Assembly: GCA_031259795.1 (NCBI GenBank)
Contig: JAIRLA010000194.1
Span: 1 to 14,674, forward strand
From: Azoarcus sp.
GTDB lineage: Bacteria > Pseudomonadota > Gammaproteobacteria > Burkholderiales > Rhodocyclaceae
Reading direction: 5' to 3'
Length of the DNA: 14,674 bases
How positions within the stretch are numbered: position 1 is the stretch's first letter; the number at the start of each line of letters is the position of its first letter. The notes below the pieces were generated by a model. That model worked only from the letters and a program-made list of their open reading frames with translations, was not told the origin of the DNA and made no database searches. Both the position numbers and the translations under genes were made by a program. Of this stretch, positions 6,478-14,674 are shown piece after piece.

Positions 6478-6633
6478 ACTGTTCTGGATGTCCCACAGAT
6501 TGTGCGCGTCGGCGAAATCGGCGTCGAATTCTTCCATGTCCAGGAAGGCGGGGCGCAGGGCGGCATTGTTTTGCGCGAATTCGTGGGCGCGTTCGACGAA
6601 AGCCAGTGATTTCGGCCCCATCTTGCATGGCAT
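6478..6633 (-). pseudogene. Fragment of an uncharacterised conserved protein gene
   Basis: The minus strand encodes about 50 protein-like residues, KMGPKSLAFVERAHEFA, then PAFLDMEEFDADFADAHNL. I recall KMG(P/D)KS-(x)-(A/S)FVE followed by a (P)xxLD(x)EEF stretch from hypothetical proteins of about 120 residues in beta- and gammaproteobacteria; they have no assigned function. The reading continues as NSIKEG into repeat copy 3 on the downstream side, and upstream it merges with the 42-bp tandem repeats, so the normal N-terminal and C-terminal parts are missing. There is no credible start or ribosome binding site. It is best regarded as a gene remnant. The family match is from memory and not checked. 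Confidence 0.55.
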
Positions 6634-6754
6634 CGAAAAAAGGCTACGCGAACCCCTCGGAGAATGCGGCGGCATTGAAGAAGGAGTGCGCGAACGCTCC
6701 GGAGGATGCGGCGGCATTGAAAAAGGCGTGCGCGAACGCTCCAAAGGATTCCCC
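6629..6754. repeat. Tandem repeat, three 42-bp units
   Basis: Units at 6629-6670, 6671-6712 and 6713-6754 each begin GGCAT(C/T)GAA and share CGCGAAC in the middle; the first two end GATGCGGC or AATGCGGC, and the third diverges in its last dozen bases. By eye neighbouring units agree at about three quarters or more of positions. The unit is 14 codons long, so several frames show 14-residue protein repeats, but none has a supported start or stop context. The array touches the broken gene at 6478-6633. Confidence 0.85.
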
Positions 6755-6822
6755 TCGCTCCCCGCAGGGGGGAGAGGGCCAGGGAGAGGGGGGCCAACCA
6801 TGCGAAGCGAAGCGACGCTGAT
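6751..6822. repeat. REP-like palindrome joined to an inverted-repeat element end
   Basis: A third G/C-rich unit (CTCCCCGCAGGGGGGAGAGG, 6757-6776) is followed by GGGGGGCCAACCATGCGAAG and then CGAAGCGACGCTGAT, ending near 6822. The CAAC(C/T)AT junction and GCGAAGCGACGCTGAT end match those beside unit B and element copy 2. Here no element interior follows; the sequence changes at once to AATGACGAGG. Confidence 0.7.
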
Positions 6823-6905
6823 AATGACGAGGCCCGTCATTGCGAAGAACTCGTCGCCGCGCCAAGCCTCCCCGCCTCGTCATTGCGAGGCGCGCAGCGC
6901 CGCGG
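6823..6905. repeat. GTCATTGCGA-type repeats, two further copies
   Basis: CGTCATTGCGAAGAAC (about 6835-6850) and CGTCATTGCGAGGCGCGCAG (6878-6897) are two copies of the same repeat as at 6355-6390, on the other strand. AATGACGAGG (6823-6832) and CCTCGTCATT (6875-6884) form a 10-base inverted pair around the first. The block ends eight bases before the stop of the MerR-like gene. Confidence 0.65.
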
Positions 6906-6912
6906 CGCTTCT

Positions 6913-7293
6913 TCACCCCCGCAACACCCCCAGCGCGGCCTCGACTTCGGCGCGCAGTTCGACGAGCAGCTTGCGGGCTTCCTCGGCGGCCATGGCGTTT
7001 TCCCGATCCTGGATCGCGGCGTCGTTGAGACGGTTGCGCGCCCCCGAGATCGTGAAGCCTTCGTCGTAGAGCAGGTGGCGGATTTTCCGCACCAGCAGCA
7101 CTTCGTGGTGCTGGTAATAGCGCCGGTTGCCGCTGCGCTTGAGGGGCTTCAATTGGGAGAATTCCTGCTCCCAGTAACGCAGGACGTGCGCCTTGACGCC
7201 GCACAGTTCGCTGACTTCGCCGATGCTGAAATAGCGCTTGGCGGGAATCGGCGGCAATTCCAGGGATTTGGGGGATTCAGGCGCAGCGGTCAT
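6913..7293 (-). CDS. MerR-family transcriptional regulator
   Basis: A 126-residue DNA-binding protein. The N-terminal MerR winged helix-turn-helix spans about 21-90 ([25 protein letters not shown], then the wing SGNRRYY at 54-60). A helical C-terminal dimerisation segment (~92-122) contains a single long amphipathic run. The C-terminal part is short and without a cysteine or other obvious ligand-binding site, so the effector and the targets are unknown. Its ATG overlaps the ihfA stop as ATGA, which suggests coupled translation. A small MerR-like gene just after ihfA is a common arrangement in betaproteobacteria. No terminator is seen after its stop; repeats begin within eight bases. Confidence 0.9.
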   Translation of the reverse strand: MTAAPESPKSLELPPIPAKRYFSIGEVSELCGVKAHVLRYWEQEFSQLKPLKRSGNRRYYQHHEVLLVRKIRHLLYDEGFTISGARNRLNDAAIQDRENAMAAEEARKLLVELRAEVEAALGVLRG

Positions 7294-7580
7294 TGCTGAG
7301 GCTCTCCCACGGCAATCTTCAATTTCTGGCTGGGATGGAACGTCACCACCCGCCGGGCGGAAATCGGAATTTCCTCGCCGGTCTTGGGATTGCGCCCCGG
7401 ACGCTGCGGCTTGTCGCGCAGCATGAAATTGCCGAAGCCGGAGAGCTTGACGCTTTCGCCATGCTCGAGCGCGGAGCGGATTTCCTCGAAGAAGCCCTCT
7501 ACCACGTCCTTGGCTTCGCGTTTGTTCAAACCGACCTGTTCAAACAACAGTTCGGCAAGCTCGGCTTTGGTCAATGTCAT
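7290..7580 (-). CDS. ihfA: Integration host factor subunit alpha
   Basis: A 96-residue histone-like DNA-bending protein that pairs with IhfB in a nucleoid-associated heterodimer, acting in transcription, replication and recombination. The sequence TLTKAELAE at the start, GFGNF (48-52) and the beta-arm GRNPKTGE (62-69), with the intercalating Pro65, are diagnostic. An AAGGA seven bases upstream of the ATG is a good ribosome binding site. It lies 11 bases after pheT, the usual pheST-ihfA arrangement in proteobacteria. Confidence 0.96.
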   Translation of the reverse strand: MTLTKAELAELLFEQVGLNKREAKDVVEGFFEEIRSALEHGESVKLSGFGNFMLRDKPQRPGRNPKTGEEIPISARRVVTFHPSQKLKIAVGEPQQ

Positions 7581-7591
7581 GGATCATCCTT

Positions 7592-9991
7592 TCAAACGCG
7601 CAGGCGTCCGCCCACGGCACGCTCGACATGAAGAAGCAGCCCGGAGATGACCGCATCGACTTCGGCATCTTCGAGCGTGCGCTGAGTATCTTGCATGGAA
7701 ATCCTGAATGCAAGACTTTTGTGGCCCGGCTCGACGCCCCGGCCTTGATAGACATCGAAGAGGCTGATCTCCCGCACGACTTCCGGGGCGGCTTCGCGCA
7801 GGGCGGCGAGCGCTTGTTCCGCGCTGACCGAGACCGGCACCACCAGCGCAAGATCGCGCAGCGCCGCGGGCATGCGCGAGATTTCGCCGTTTGCCGGGCG
7901 CACGGCGGCAAGCGCCGCTTCCAGGTCGATCTCGAAGACGATGGGCGCGCCGCCCAGTTCATGGCGCTGCACCCACTGCGGGTGGATTTCGCCGATGACG
8001 CCGATGCGGCGGCCATCGAGGAAAACCGCCGCCGCGCGCCCCGGATGCAGGGCGGGCGCGGCGACGGGCGCGAAGGCGAGCGGGCGCGGCGCGAACAAGG
8101 CTTCGAGGTCGCCCTTGAGGTCGTAGAAATCGACCGGGCGCGCCGCTTCCCCCCATTGTTCGGGCAAGGCCGGCCCCGCCGCCAGCGCCGCCAGCCGGCG
8201 CGGTTGCGCGAAGCCGGGGACTTCCCCGTCCGCCCCCGCCCCGCTTTCGCCGTCCGCCCGCACGAAGCAGCGGCCAGACTCGAACACCCGCACGCGGTTC
8301 TGCTGGCGCTTGCGGTTGCTGGCGAGATTGGCGATCAGGCCCGGAAGCAGGCTGGAACGCATGACGCTCATCTGGCTGGCGATGGGGTTGGCGAGCCGGA
8401 TCGGCCGCGCGTTGGCGCAAAAGTCGTGTTCCCAGGCTTCGTCGACGAAGGCGAAATTCACGACTTCCTGGAAGCCGCGCCCGGCCAGGCGGTGGCGCAC
8501 TTCCCAGTCCGTGCGCGCCGATTCGGGGACGGCGAGCATGGACAGCCCGGCCCGCGGCGCGGGCGCGGGGATATTGTCGTAGCCGTACAGGCGGGCGATC
8601 TCTTCGATGAGGTCTTCTTCGATTTCGATGTCGAAGCGGAACGCGGGCGGCGTGACGCGCAGTTCGACCGCCAGATCGCGGACTTGCAGGTGCACGCGCT
8701 CCAGCAGGCCGCGCAGGATGTCGTCATCGAGTTCGATGCCGAGCACTTGCCTGGCCCGCGCCGGGCGCAGGCGGACTTCGCGGCGTTGCGGCAGGTCCGC
8801 GTCCGAGCGCGCTTCTTCCACCGGGCCGGGCGCGCCGCCGCAGATGTCGAGGATGAGTTGCGTGGCGCGTTCGATGGCCGGACGCTGCAACTGGAAGTCG
8901 ACGCCGCGCTCGTAGCGGTGCGAGGCGTCGGAGGAAAATCCATGGGCGCGCGCGCGCCCGGCCACGGCTTCCGGCGCGAAGAAGGCGGATTCCAGGAAGA
9001 TTTCCGTCGTCGCCAGCGTGACGCCGCTTTCCTCGCCGCCCATGATCCCGGCCAATGCCAGGGCGCGCGCTTCGTCGGCGATCAGCAAGGTATCGGGGGC
9101 GGGCTTGACCGTCTGTTCGTTCAAGAGCAGCAGTTCTTCGCCCGGACGCGGCAGGCGGACGTGGATCGCGCCGGACAGGCGCGCGTTGTCGAAGACGTGC
9201 AGCGGCTGGCCGAGTTCGAGCATCACGTAATTGGTGATGTCGACCAGCGCGTGGATGGCGCGGATGCCGGAGCGTTGCAGGCGGTCTTTCATCCAGCCGG
9301 GGGTTTGCGCCCTGGCGTTGACGCCGCCGATGATGCGGCCGCAGTAGCGCGGGCACGCCTTGGGCGCGTCGAGCGCGATGGCGCGGCGGGCGTCCGTCAC
9401 GGGCGGAACCAGCGTGAGCGGCGCGGGGGTGAAGGGCGCGCCGGCGAGCGCCGCCACTTCGCGCGCGATGCCGGTCAGGCTCAGGCAATCGGCGCGGTTG
9501 GGGGTGAGCTTGATCTCGAAGCGGGTATCGTCGAGAGCGAGATACGCGCGGATGTCGGCGCCGACGGGCGCCTCTTCGGGCAACGCCAGCAGACCGGCAT
9601 GGTCGTCGGACAAGCCCAGTTCGCGCGCCGAACACAGCATGCCGAAGGATTCGACGCCGCGCAGTTTCGCGGCCTCGATGGCGAAATCGCCCGGCAGCCT
9701 CGCGCCGACTTTCGCGCACGGCGCTTTCATGCCGACGGCGGCATTGGGCGCGCCGCAGACAATTTGCAAAAGCTCGCCCGCGCCGATGTCGACCTTGCAC
9801 AGCTTGAGCTTGTCGGCGTTCGGGTGTTTTTCGGCTTCGACGATTCGCGCGACGACGACGCCGGTGAAGGGCGGCGCGACCGGGCGGGTTTCCTCGACTT
9901 CCAGCCCGGCCATGGTCAGCAGATGGGCGAGCGCGGCGGAATCGAGCGGCGGGTTGACGAAGGTACGCAGCCAGTTTTCGGAAAATTGCAT
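7592..9991 (-). CDS. pheT: Phenylalanyl-tRNA synthetase beta subunit
   Basis: The beta chain of the alpha2-beta2 PheRS, 799 residues, close to the ~795 of E. coli. The N-terminus (MQFSENWLRTFV) leads into the EMAP/Myf-like tRNA-binding domain (~39-148, with VVVARIVEAEKHPNADKLKL). The B3/B4 editing region (~200-370) and B5 domain (~400-475) follow, then the catalytic-like domain, and the C-terminal ferredoxin-fold anticodon-binding domain (~705-799, with SLFDVYQG). The ATG is chosen because it begins the standard N-terminus and lies five bases after the pheS stop, with AGG inside the end of pheS as ribosome binding site; the frame is open further upstream but that part overlaps pheS. No premature stop or missing domain is seen. 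Confidence 0.96.
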   Translation of the reverse strand: MQFSENWLRTFVNPPLDSAALAHLLTMAGLEVEETRPVAPPFTGVVVARIVEAEKHPNADKLKLCKVDIGAGELLQIVCGAPNAAVGMKAPCAKVGARLPGDFAIEAAKLRGVESFGMLCSARELGLSDDHAGLLALPEEAPVGADIRAYLALDDTRFEIKLTPNRADCLSLTGIAREVAALAGAPFTPAPLTLVPPVTDARRAIALDAPKACPRYCGRIIGGVNARAQTPGWMKDRLQRSGIRAIHALVDITNYVMLELGQPLHVFDNARLSGAIHVRLPRPGEELLLLNEQTVKPAPDTLLIADEARALALAGIMGGEESGVTLATTEIFLESAFFAPEAVAGRARAHGFSSDASHRYERGVDFQLQRPAIERATQLILDICGGAPGPVEEARSDADLPQRREVRLRPARARQVLGIELDDDILRGLLERVHLQVRDLAVELRVTPPAFRFDIEIEEDLIEEIARLYGYDNIPAPAPRAGLSMLAVPESARTDWEVRHRLAGRGFQEVVNFAFVDEAWEHDFCANARPIRLANPIASQMSVMRSSLLPGLIANLASNRKRQQNRVRVFESGRCFVRADGESGAGADGEVPGFAQPRRLAALAAGPALPEQWGEAARPVDFYDLKGDLEALFAPRPLAFAPVAAPALHPGRAAAVFLDGRRIGVIGEIHPQWVQRHELGGAPIVFEIDLEAALAAVRPANGEISRMPAALRDLALVVPVSVSAEQALAALREAAPEVVREISLFDVYQGRGVEPGHKSLAFRISMQDTQRTLEDAEVDAVISGLLLHVERAVGGRLRV

Positions 9992-9996
9992 GTTCG

Positions 9997-11112
<1,116 letters not shown>

Positions 11113-11472
11113 CTACGCGGCGATCCGGGCCCGCGCCTGCTCGGCGAGCGCGGCGAACGCCGGTTTGTCGAACACGGCCAGATCGGCCAGCACCTTGCGG
11201 TCTACTTCGATGGCGGCCTTCTTGAGGCCGTTCATGAAGGTGCTGTAGGTCAACCCCAGTTCCCGCGCCGCGGCGTTGATGCGGGCGATCCACAGGGCGC
11301 GGAACTGGCGCTTGCGCTGGCGGCGGTCGCGGTAGGCGTACTGCCCGGCCTTCATCACCGCTTCCTTGGCGATGCGGTAGACATTCTTGCGGCGGCCGCG
11401 ATAACCCTTGGCCTGATCGAGAACTTTCTTGTGACGCGCGCGCGCGGTCACGCCACGTTTGACTCTGGGCAT
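11113..11472 (-). CDS. rplT: 50S ribosomal protein L20
   Basis: A 119-residue, highly basic large-subunit protein that binds 23S rRNA early in assembly. The start [16 protein letters not shown] and the [17 protein letters not shown] region (~51-68) are typical of L20, and the length matches the family. A GAGGAGA ribosome binding site lies a few bases upstream, and the gap to rpmI is ten bases. In E. coli L20 represses translation of rpmI-rplT through the leader; whether that holds here is not visible. Confidence 0.97.
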   Translation of the reverse strand: MPRVKRGVTARARHKKVLDQAKGYRGRRKNVYRIAKEAVMKAGQYAYRDRRQRKRQFRALWIARINAAARELGLTYSTFMNGLKKAAIEVDRKVLADLAVFDKPAFAALAEQARARIAA

Positions 11473-11482
11473 GGCGGTCTCC

Positions 11483-11680
11483 TCAGGCGAACGGCAACAT
11501 GGCGCGGATCAGCTTTTCGTCGGCGGGATGAATCTCGACCGTGCCGCGCAGCTGGCGCTTGTTCTTGGTGGTTTTCTTGGTGAGGATGTGGCGCTTGAAC
11601 GCATGGGAACGCTTGATCCCGCCGCCGGCGCGCACTCTGAAGCGCTTCTTGGCGCCGCTCTTGGTTTTCATCTTGGGCAT
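11483..11680 (-). CDS. rpmI: 50S ribosomal protein L35
   Basis: A 65-residue basic protein of the large ribosomal subunit. [14 protein letters not shown] at the start and the [18 protein letters not shown] segment are diagnostic. The ATG at 11680 has a good AGGAGT site seven bases upstream. A longer reading from 11722 would add residues that the family does not have. It is paired with rplT as usual. Confidence 0.97.
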   Translation of the reverse strand: MPKMKTKSGAKKRFRVRAGGGIKRSHAFKRHILTKKTTKNKRQLRGTVEIHPADEKLIRAMLPFA

Positions 11681-11828
11681 TGCAATACTCCTGTTTATGG
11701 ATGCCGCTAGGTAGCCCGGCAAGGGCGTTTGAGACCCGGCGTCACTTGTTGTCCGCCCCCGCCGGACACGGCGGAAAAGCGGCTGGCCGCCCCTCGCGGG
11801 GCAATTCCTTCATTCCTTCGCCGCCGCG
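11681..11828 (-). other. Leader region between infC and rpmI with a GCCCC/GGGGC hairpin
   Basis: 148 bases without an ORF. Near the infC end is a small hairpin, GCCCC-GCGA-GGGGC on the minus strand (11789-11802), followed by CCGCCGTGTCCGGCGG, which can also fold. No T-run follows, so infC, rpmI and rplT are probably one transcript. In E. coli, L20 acts on the mRNA ahead of rpmI; this region is the natural place for such a site, but I cannot identify an L20-type structure by eye. Confidence 0.3.
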
Positions 11829-12353
11829 CTAACGGCCCTTGCGGGCCGGCGCGACGATCATGATCATCTGACGCCCTTCCATCTTGGGCATCTGCTCGAC
11901 CTGGCCGATGTCTTCCAGATCGGCCTTGACCCGTTCGAGTTGGCGCAGGCCGAACTCCTGATGCGCCATCTCGCGGCCCCGGAAACGCAGCGTCACCTTG
12001 CACTTGTCGCCTTCTTCGAGAAAACGGCGCAGGTTGCGCAGCTTGATCTGGTAATCGTTCTCGTCCGTCCCCGGCCGCAGCTTCACTTCCTTGACCTGCA
12101 CCTGCTTCTGCTTCAGGCGCGCATCGTGGGCTTTTTTCTGCTCCTGATAGCGGAACTTGCCGAAATCCATCACCTTGCATACAGGCGGCTGCGCCGTCGG
12201 CGCGATTTCGACCAGATCCAGCCCGGACTCCTCGGCTGTTTCGAGCGCCGCGCGCAAGGACATGATCCCGAGCGGCTCTCCGTCCTCGCCTACCAGGCGA
12301 ACCTCCGGCGCGCTGATCTCTCCGTTTACGCGCTGCTTTTTTTCCTGAGCGAT
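11829..12353 (-). CDS. infC: Translation initiation factor IF-3, ATC start
   Basis: IF3 binds the 30S subunit, prevents premature joining of 50S and checks the start codon. The 174-residue product has the N-domain (~1-80, with [19 protein letters not shown] at 51-69) and the C-domain (~85-174, with [15 protein letters not shown] and [10 protein letters not shown]). The start is assigned to ATC at 12353-12351: the reading [13 protein letters not shown] is the standard N-terminus, GGAGA lies eight bases upstream, and the first ATG (12263) would cut off about 30 conserved residues. A rare start codon is the known basis of IF3 autoregulation in E. coli, where it is AUU. thrS ends 26 bases upstream. 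Confidence 0.95.
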   Translation of the reverse strand: MAQEKKQRVNGEISAPEVRLVGEDGEPLGIMSLRAALETAEESGLDLVEIAPTAQPPVCKVMDFGKFRYQEQKKAHDARLKQKQVQVKEVKLRPGTDENDYQIKLRNLRRFLEEGDKCKVTLRFRGREMAHQEFGLRQLERVKADLEDIGQVEQMPKMEGRQMIMIVAPARKGR

Positions 12354-12366
12354 GGTTCAAGTCTCC
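12351..12366 (-). promoter_or_regulatory. infC ribosome binding site and non-canonical ATC start
   Basis: GGAGA (12366-12362) with an eight-base spacer to ATC (12353-12351). No ATG, GTG or TTG in frame lies near this point, and homologous IF3 sequence begins here. A start codon that IF3 itself discriminates against would let the protein repress its own translation, as established for the AUU start in E. coli. Confidence 0.8.
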
Positions 12367-12379
12367 ACAAAAGCCAATA

Positions 12380-14299
12380 TCAAACCGGGCCGGCCTTCGC
12401 TTCTATCTCACGAAGCCAGCGCCCGGTCAGCGAATCGATGGACAGTTGGCCAAGATCCTGGCCGCCCCGAACGCGCACCGCCACCAGCCCCGCGGCTTTT
12501 TCCCTGTCGCCGACGACAATCTGGTATGGCAGCCTGTGCACGCTGTGCTCGCGGATTTTATAGTTGATCTTTTCGTTACGCAAATCAGTTTCCACACGAA
12601 AACCCGCGTCCCGCAGCCTTTGCGCGACATCGGCGGCGTAATCCGCCTGTGCTTCCGAGATATTCATCACGACCGCCTGCACCGGCGCGAGCCACAGCGG
12701 CAGCGCGCCCGCGTAATGCTCGATCAGGATGCCGACGAAACGCTCCAGCGAGCCAAAGAGCGCCCGGTGCAGCATCACGGGCCGCTTGTGGCTGTTGTCG
12801 GCATCGACATAATGGATGTCGAACCGCTCCGGCAGGTTCATGTCGACTTGCAGGGTGCCGCACTGCCAGTCGCGCCCGATCGCGTCGCGCAGCACGAATT
12901 CCAGCTTCGGCCCGTAGAACGCGCCCTCGCCGGGAAAAAGCGCGTAGGCCACGCCCATGTGCTCCAGCGCCCGCGCGAGCGCGCCTTCGAGTTTGTCCCA
13001 TGTCGCGTCGGAGCCAATACGGTTGTCGGGGCGGGTGGAGAGTTTCACCCGCACGTCTTCAAACCCGAAATCCTTGTAGATGGCGAAGATGAGCCTCACC
13101 ACGTCCCGGCATTCGGCTTCCATCTGTTCTTCGGTGCAAAAGATGTGCGCGTCGTCCTGGGTGAAGTGGCGCACGCGCAAAAGGCCGTGCAGCGCGCCGG
13201 AAGGCTCGTAACGGTGCACCTTGCCGAATTCCGCCATGCGCAGCGGCAAGTCGCGGTAGCTCTTGACGCCCTGGCCGTACATGGCGACGGCGCCGGGACA
13301 ATTCATGGGCTTCAGGGCGAAGACGCGCTCATCCTCGGTCTGCGTGGTGAACATGCTCTCCCGGTAATTGAACCAGTGTCCGGAAGTCTCCCACAGCGCG
13401 CGATCCATCACGTCCGGCGTATTGATCTCCACATAGCCCGCCCTTTCCTGGCAATCGCGCATATAGGCGATCAGTTTCCGGAACACGCGCCAGCCCTTGG
13501 GATGCCAGAACACCGAACCCGGCGCCTCTTCCTGGAAGTGGAACAAATCCAGTTGTTGCCCGAGCTTGCGGTGGTCGCGCTTCTCGGCCTCCTCGATCAT
13601 GCGCAGGTAAGCATCGAGATCGTCCTTCCCGGCCCAGGCCGTGCCATAGATGCGCTGGAGCATCTCGTTACCCGCGTCGCCGCGCCAGTACGCCCCGGCG
13701 AGCTTGGTGAGCCTGAACACCTTGAGCCTGCCGGTCGAAGGCACATGCGGCCCCCGGCACAGATCGACGAAATCGCCCTGGCGGTAAAGCGACACATCCT
13801 CGCCCGCCGGAATCGCGCCGATGATCTCCGCCTTGTAATGCTCGCCGCGGCCCGTGAAAAAGGCGACCGCCTCGTCGCGCGGCCACACCTCGCGCGTCAC
13901 CGGCAGATCGCGGCGGACGATCTCGCCCATGCGCGCCTCGATGGCCGCGAGGTCTTCCGGCGTAAACGGACGCTTATAGGAAAAATCGTAATAGAAGCCG
14001 TTTTCCACCACCGGCCCGATCGTCACCTGCGCGTCCGGGAACAGTTCCTTCACCGCCTGCGCCAGCAGGTGGGCACAGGAATGCCGCAGGATGTCGACGC
14101 CCTCGGGGGTTTTGTCGGTGATGATCGCCAGCGCCGCGTCCGCCTCGACGCGGTACGACAGATCGACCAGCCGCCCGTCCACCTTCCCGGCCAGCGCCGC
14201 CTTCGCCAGCCCCGCGCCGATCGCGGCCGCCACCTCGCCCACCGTGACCGGATGATCGAAATCGCGGACGGAACCATCGGGCAAAGTGATGTTCGGCAT
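12380..14299 (-). CDS. thrS: Threonyl-tRNA synthetase
   Basis: A class II synthetase that charges tRNA-Thr, 639 residues. The TGS domain ([10 protein letters not shown] onward, ~1-62) is followed by the editing domain, with His73 and His77 (HSCAH) and Cys181/His185 (CRGPH). The catalytic domain has zinc ligands Cys334, His385 and His511 at the same numbers as in E. coli, and a C-terminal anticodon-binding domain follows (~535-639). ATG 14299 is chosen as the standard start, with GAAGG at a suitable distance; ATG 14305 two codons upstream is possible. The only strong upstream promoter I see is that of tRNA-Val, with an intrinsic terminator in between. No truncation. Confidence 0.97.
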   Translation of the reverse strand: MPNITLPDGSVRDFDHPVTVGEVAAAIGAGLAKAALAGKVDGRLVDLSYRVEADAALAIITDKTPEGVDILRHSCAHLLAQAVKELFPDAQVTIGPVVENGFYYDFSYKRPFTPEDLAAIEARMGEIVRRDLPVTREVWPRDEAVAFFTGRGEHYKAEIIGAIPAGEDVSLYRQGDFVDLCRGPHVPSTGRLKVFRLTKLAGAYWRGDAGNEMLQRIYGTAWAGKDDLDAYLRMIEEAEKRDHRKLGQQLDLFHFQEEAPGSVFWHPKGWRVFRKLIAYMRDCQERAGYVEINTPDVMDRALWETSGHWFNYRESMFTTQTEDERVFALKPMNCPGAVAMYGQGVKSYRDLPLRMAEFGKVHRYEPSGALHGLLRVRHFTQDDAHIFCTEEQMEAECRDVVRLIFAIYKDFGFEDVRVKLSTRPDNRIGSDATWDKLEGALARALEHMGVAYALFPGEGAFYGPKLEFVLRDAIGRDWQCGTLQVDMNLPERFDIHYVDADNSHKRPVMLHRALFGSLERFVGILIEHYAGALPLWLAPVQAVVMNISEAQADYAADVAQRLRDAGFRVETDLRNEKINYKIREHSVHRLPYQIVVGDREKAAGLVAVRVRGGQDLGQLSIDSLTGRWLREIEAKAGPV

Positions 14300-14345
14300 G
14301 AGCATGGCCTTCAAAAACGCAGTCGTCCAACGCCCGCCGTAAACG

Positions 14346-14369
14346 AAAAAAGTGCGGCCAAACCGCACT
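14346..14369 (-). terminator. Intrinsic terminator between tRNA-Val and thrS
   Basis: AGTGCGG-TTTGG-CCGCACT on the minus strand: a 7-base-pair stem with a five-base loop, followed by TTTTT. It lies about 60 bases after the tRNA 3' end and about 47 bases before the thrS start, so it can end the tRNA transcript and could also act as an attenuator for thrS. Confidence 0.85.
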
Positions 14370-14426
14370 CTACCGTCGGCTCCCGGCCCGGACCGCCTGC
14401 CCGGACATGGGAATTCGACAGGACAT

Positions 14427-14503
14427 TGGTAGGCGCGATTGGATTCGAACCAACGACCCCCACCATGTCAAGGTGGTGCTCTAACCAACTGAGCTACGCG
14501 CCT
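14427..14503 (-). tRNA. tRNA-Val (anticodon GAC)
   Basis: A complete cloverleaf reads on the minus strand: acceptor AGGCGCG / CGCGCCT, D-stem GCTC/GAGC, anticodon stem CCACC/GGTGG with loop TTGACAT (anticodon GAC, reading GUC and GUU valine codons), a five-base variable region, T-stem GTTGG/CCAAT with loop TTCGAAT, discriminator A, and CCA encoded in the gene (14429-14427). The 77 bases include the CCA. Confidence 0.97.
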
Positions 14504-14517
14504 GCGAAGAGGAGCGG

Positions 14518-14545
14518 ATTATAAGGACACGGAGGCCGTTGTCAA
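14518..14545 (-). promoter_or_regulatory. Consensus sigma-70 promoter of tRNA-Val
   Basis: On the minus strand TTGACA (14545-14540) and TATAAT (14523-14518), both perfect hexamers, are separated by 16 bases. The predicted start near 14511 leaves a leader of about seven bases before the tRNA. The bases after the -10 (CCGCTCC) are GC-rich, as in stringently controlled stable-RNA promoters. Confidence 0.9.
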
Positions 14546-14674
14546 CCGTCTCGTTCCAAAACCCCTGAGGACGGCCGATGCGGAAACGAAATGTACGCCA
14601 TCCGCCCCGCCCGTTTGAACACAGGTATCTACATCTACACACTCCGAAATAGCTGGCGGTAAAAACAGCGGCGC
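14546..14674. other. Right edge, no supported gene
   Basis: 129 bases upstream of the tRNA promoter. Two tiny plus-strand reading frames of about two dozen codons start at 14578 and 14591, but neither has a ribosome binding site or a recognisable product. Nothing else is identified. Confidence 0.4.

Noticed and set aside
6629..6754. CRISPR-like array
   Set aside because: The 42-bp units are directly contiguous with no unique spacers, and no cas gene is nearby.
6606..6821. Small repeat protein read through the 42-bp units
   Set aside because: It has no ribosome binding site, several frames are equally open, and it ends in REP-like sequence.
12446..14524. Long plus-strand open frame opposite thrS, running through the tRNA
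   Set aside because: Antisense shadow of thrS; it also crosses the tRNA-Val and its terminator, which is not credible for a gene.

Overview
The window looks like chromosomal DNA from a GC-rich betaproteobacterium. This rests on gene order (thrS-infC-rpmI-rplT-pheS-pheT-ihfA-merR in one direction, with a tRNA-Val just upstream of thrS), the roughly 300-residue PurC, an infC that starts on a non-AUG codon, and the style of the proteins. I cannot name the genus from sequence alone. The core is housekeeping; the unusual material lies at the left edge and in a repeat-filled gap near 5.95-6.91 kb.

Layout. 1-420: the 3' part of a decayed endonuclease/exonuclease/phosphatase-family gene, with an in-frame stop, abutting a non-coding element of about 150 bp with terminal inverted repeats and a 5-bp direct repeat (MITE-like). 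416-544 (-): a possible tiny exported peptide. 545-961: no convincing gene. 962-4522 (+): purC, prlC and a DUF4124-glutaredoxin-like exported protein, separated by 1 nt and by an ATGA overlap, apparently one operon behind a TATAAT box. 4636-5208 (+): a cupin thiol dioxygenase with Gln-type (3-mercaptopropionate-like) active-site residues. 5376-5963 (+): 5-formyltetrahydrofolate cyclo-ligase, whose last codons and stop lie inside a repeat.

5952-6905 is an intergenic repeat cluster: three copies of a short inverted-repeat element, three G/C-rich REP-like palindromes joined to the same end sequence, GTCATTGCGA-type repeats, a 3 x 42-bp tandem repeat, and a fragment of a protein gene stranded between repeats.

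6913-14299 (-): an uninterrupted translation cluster, read right to left: thrS, infC, rpmI, rplT, pheS, pheT, ihfA, merR-like. It supplies threonyl- and phenylalanyl-tRNA synthetases, initiation factor IF3, ribosomal proteins L35 and L20, and the IHF alpha subunit. A strong intrinsic terminator or attenuator sits between rplT and pheS. tRNA-Val(GAC) with a consensus promoter lies upstream of thrS, with another intrinsic terminator between them. No CRISPR array, phage, toxin-antitoxin or defence system was found. The best candidates for something under-described are the modular repeat family and the left-edge MITE.
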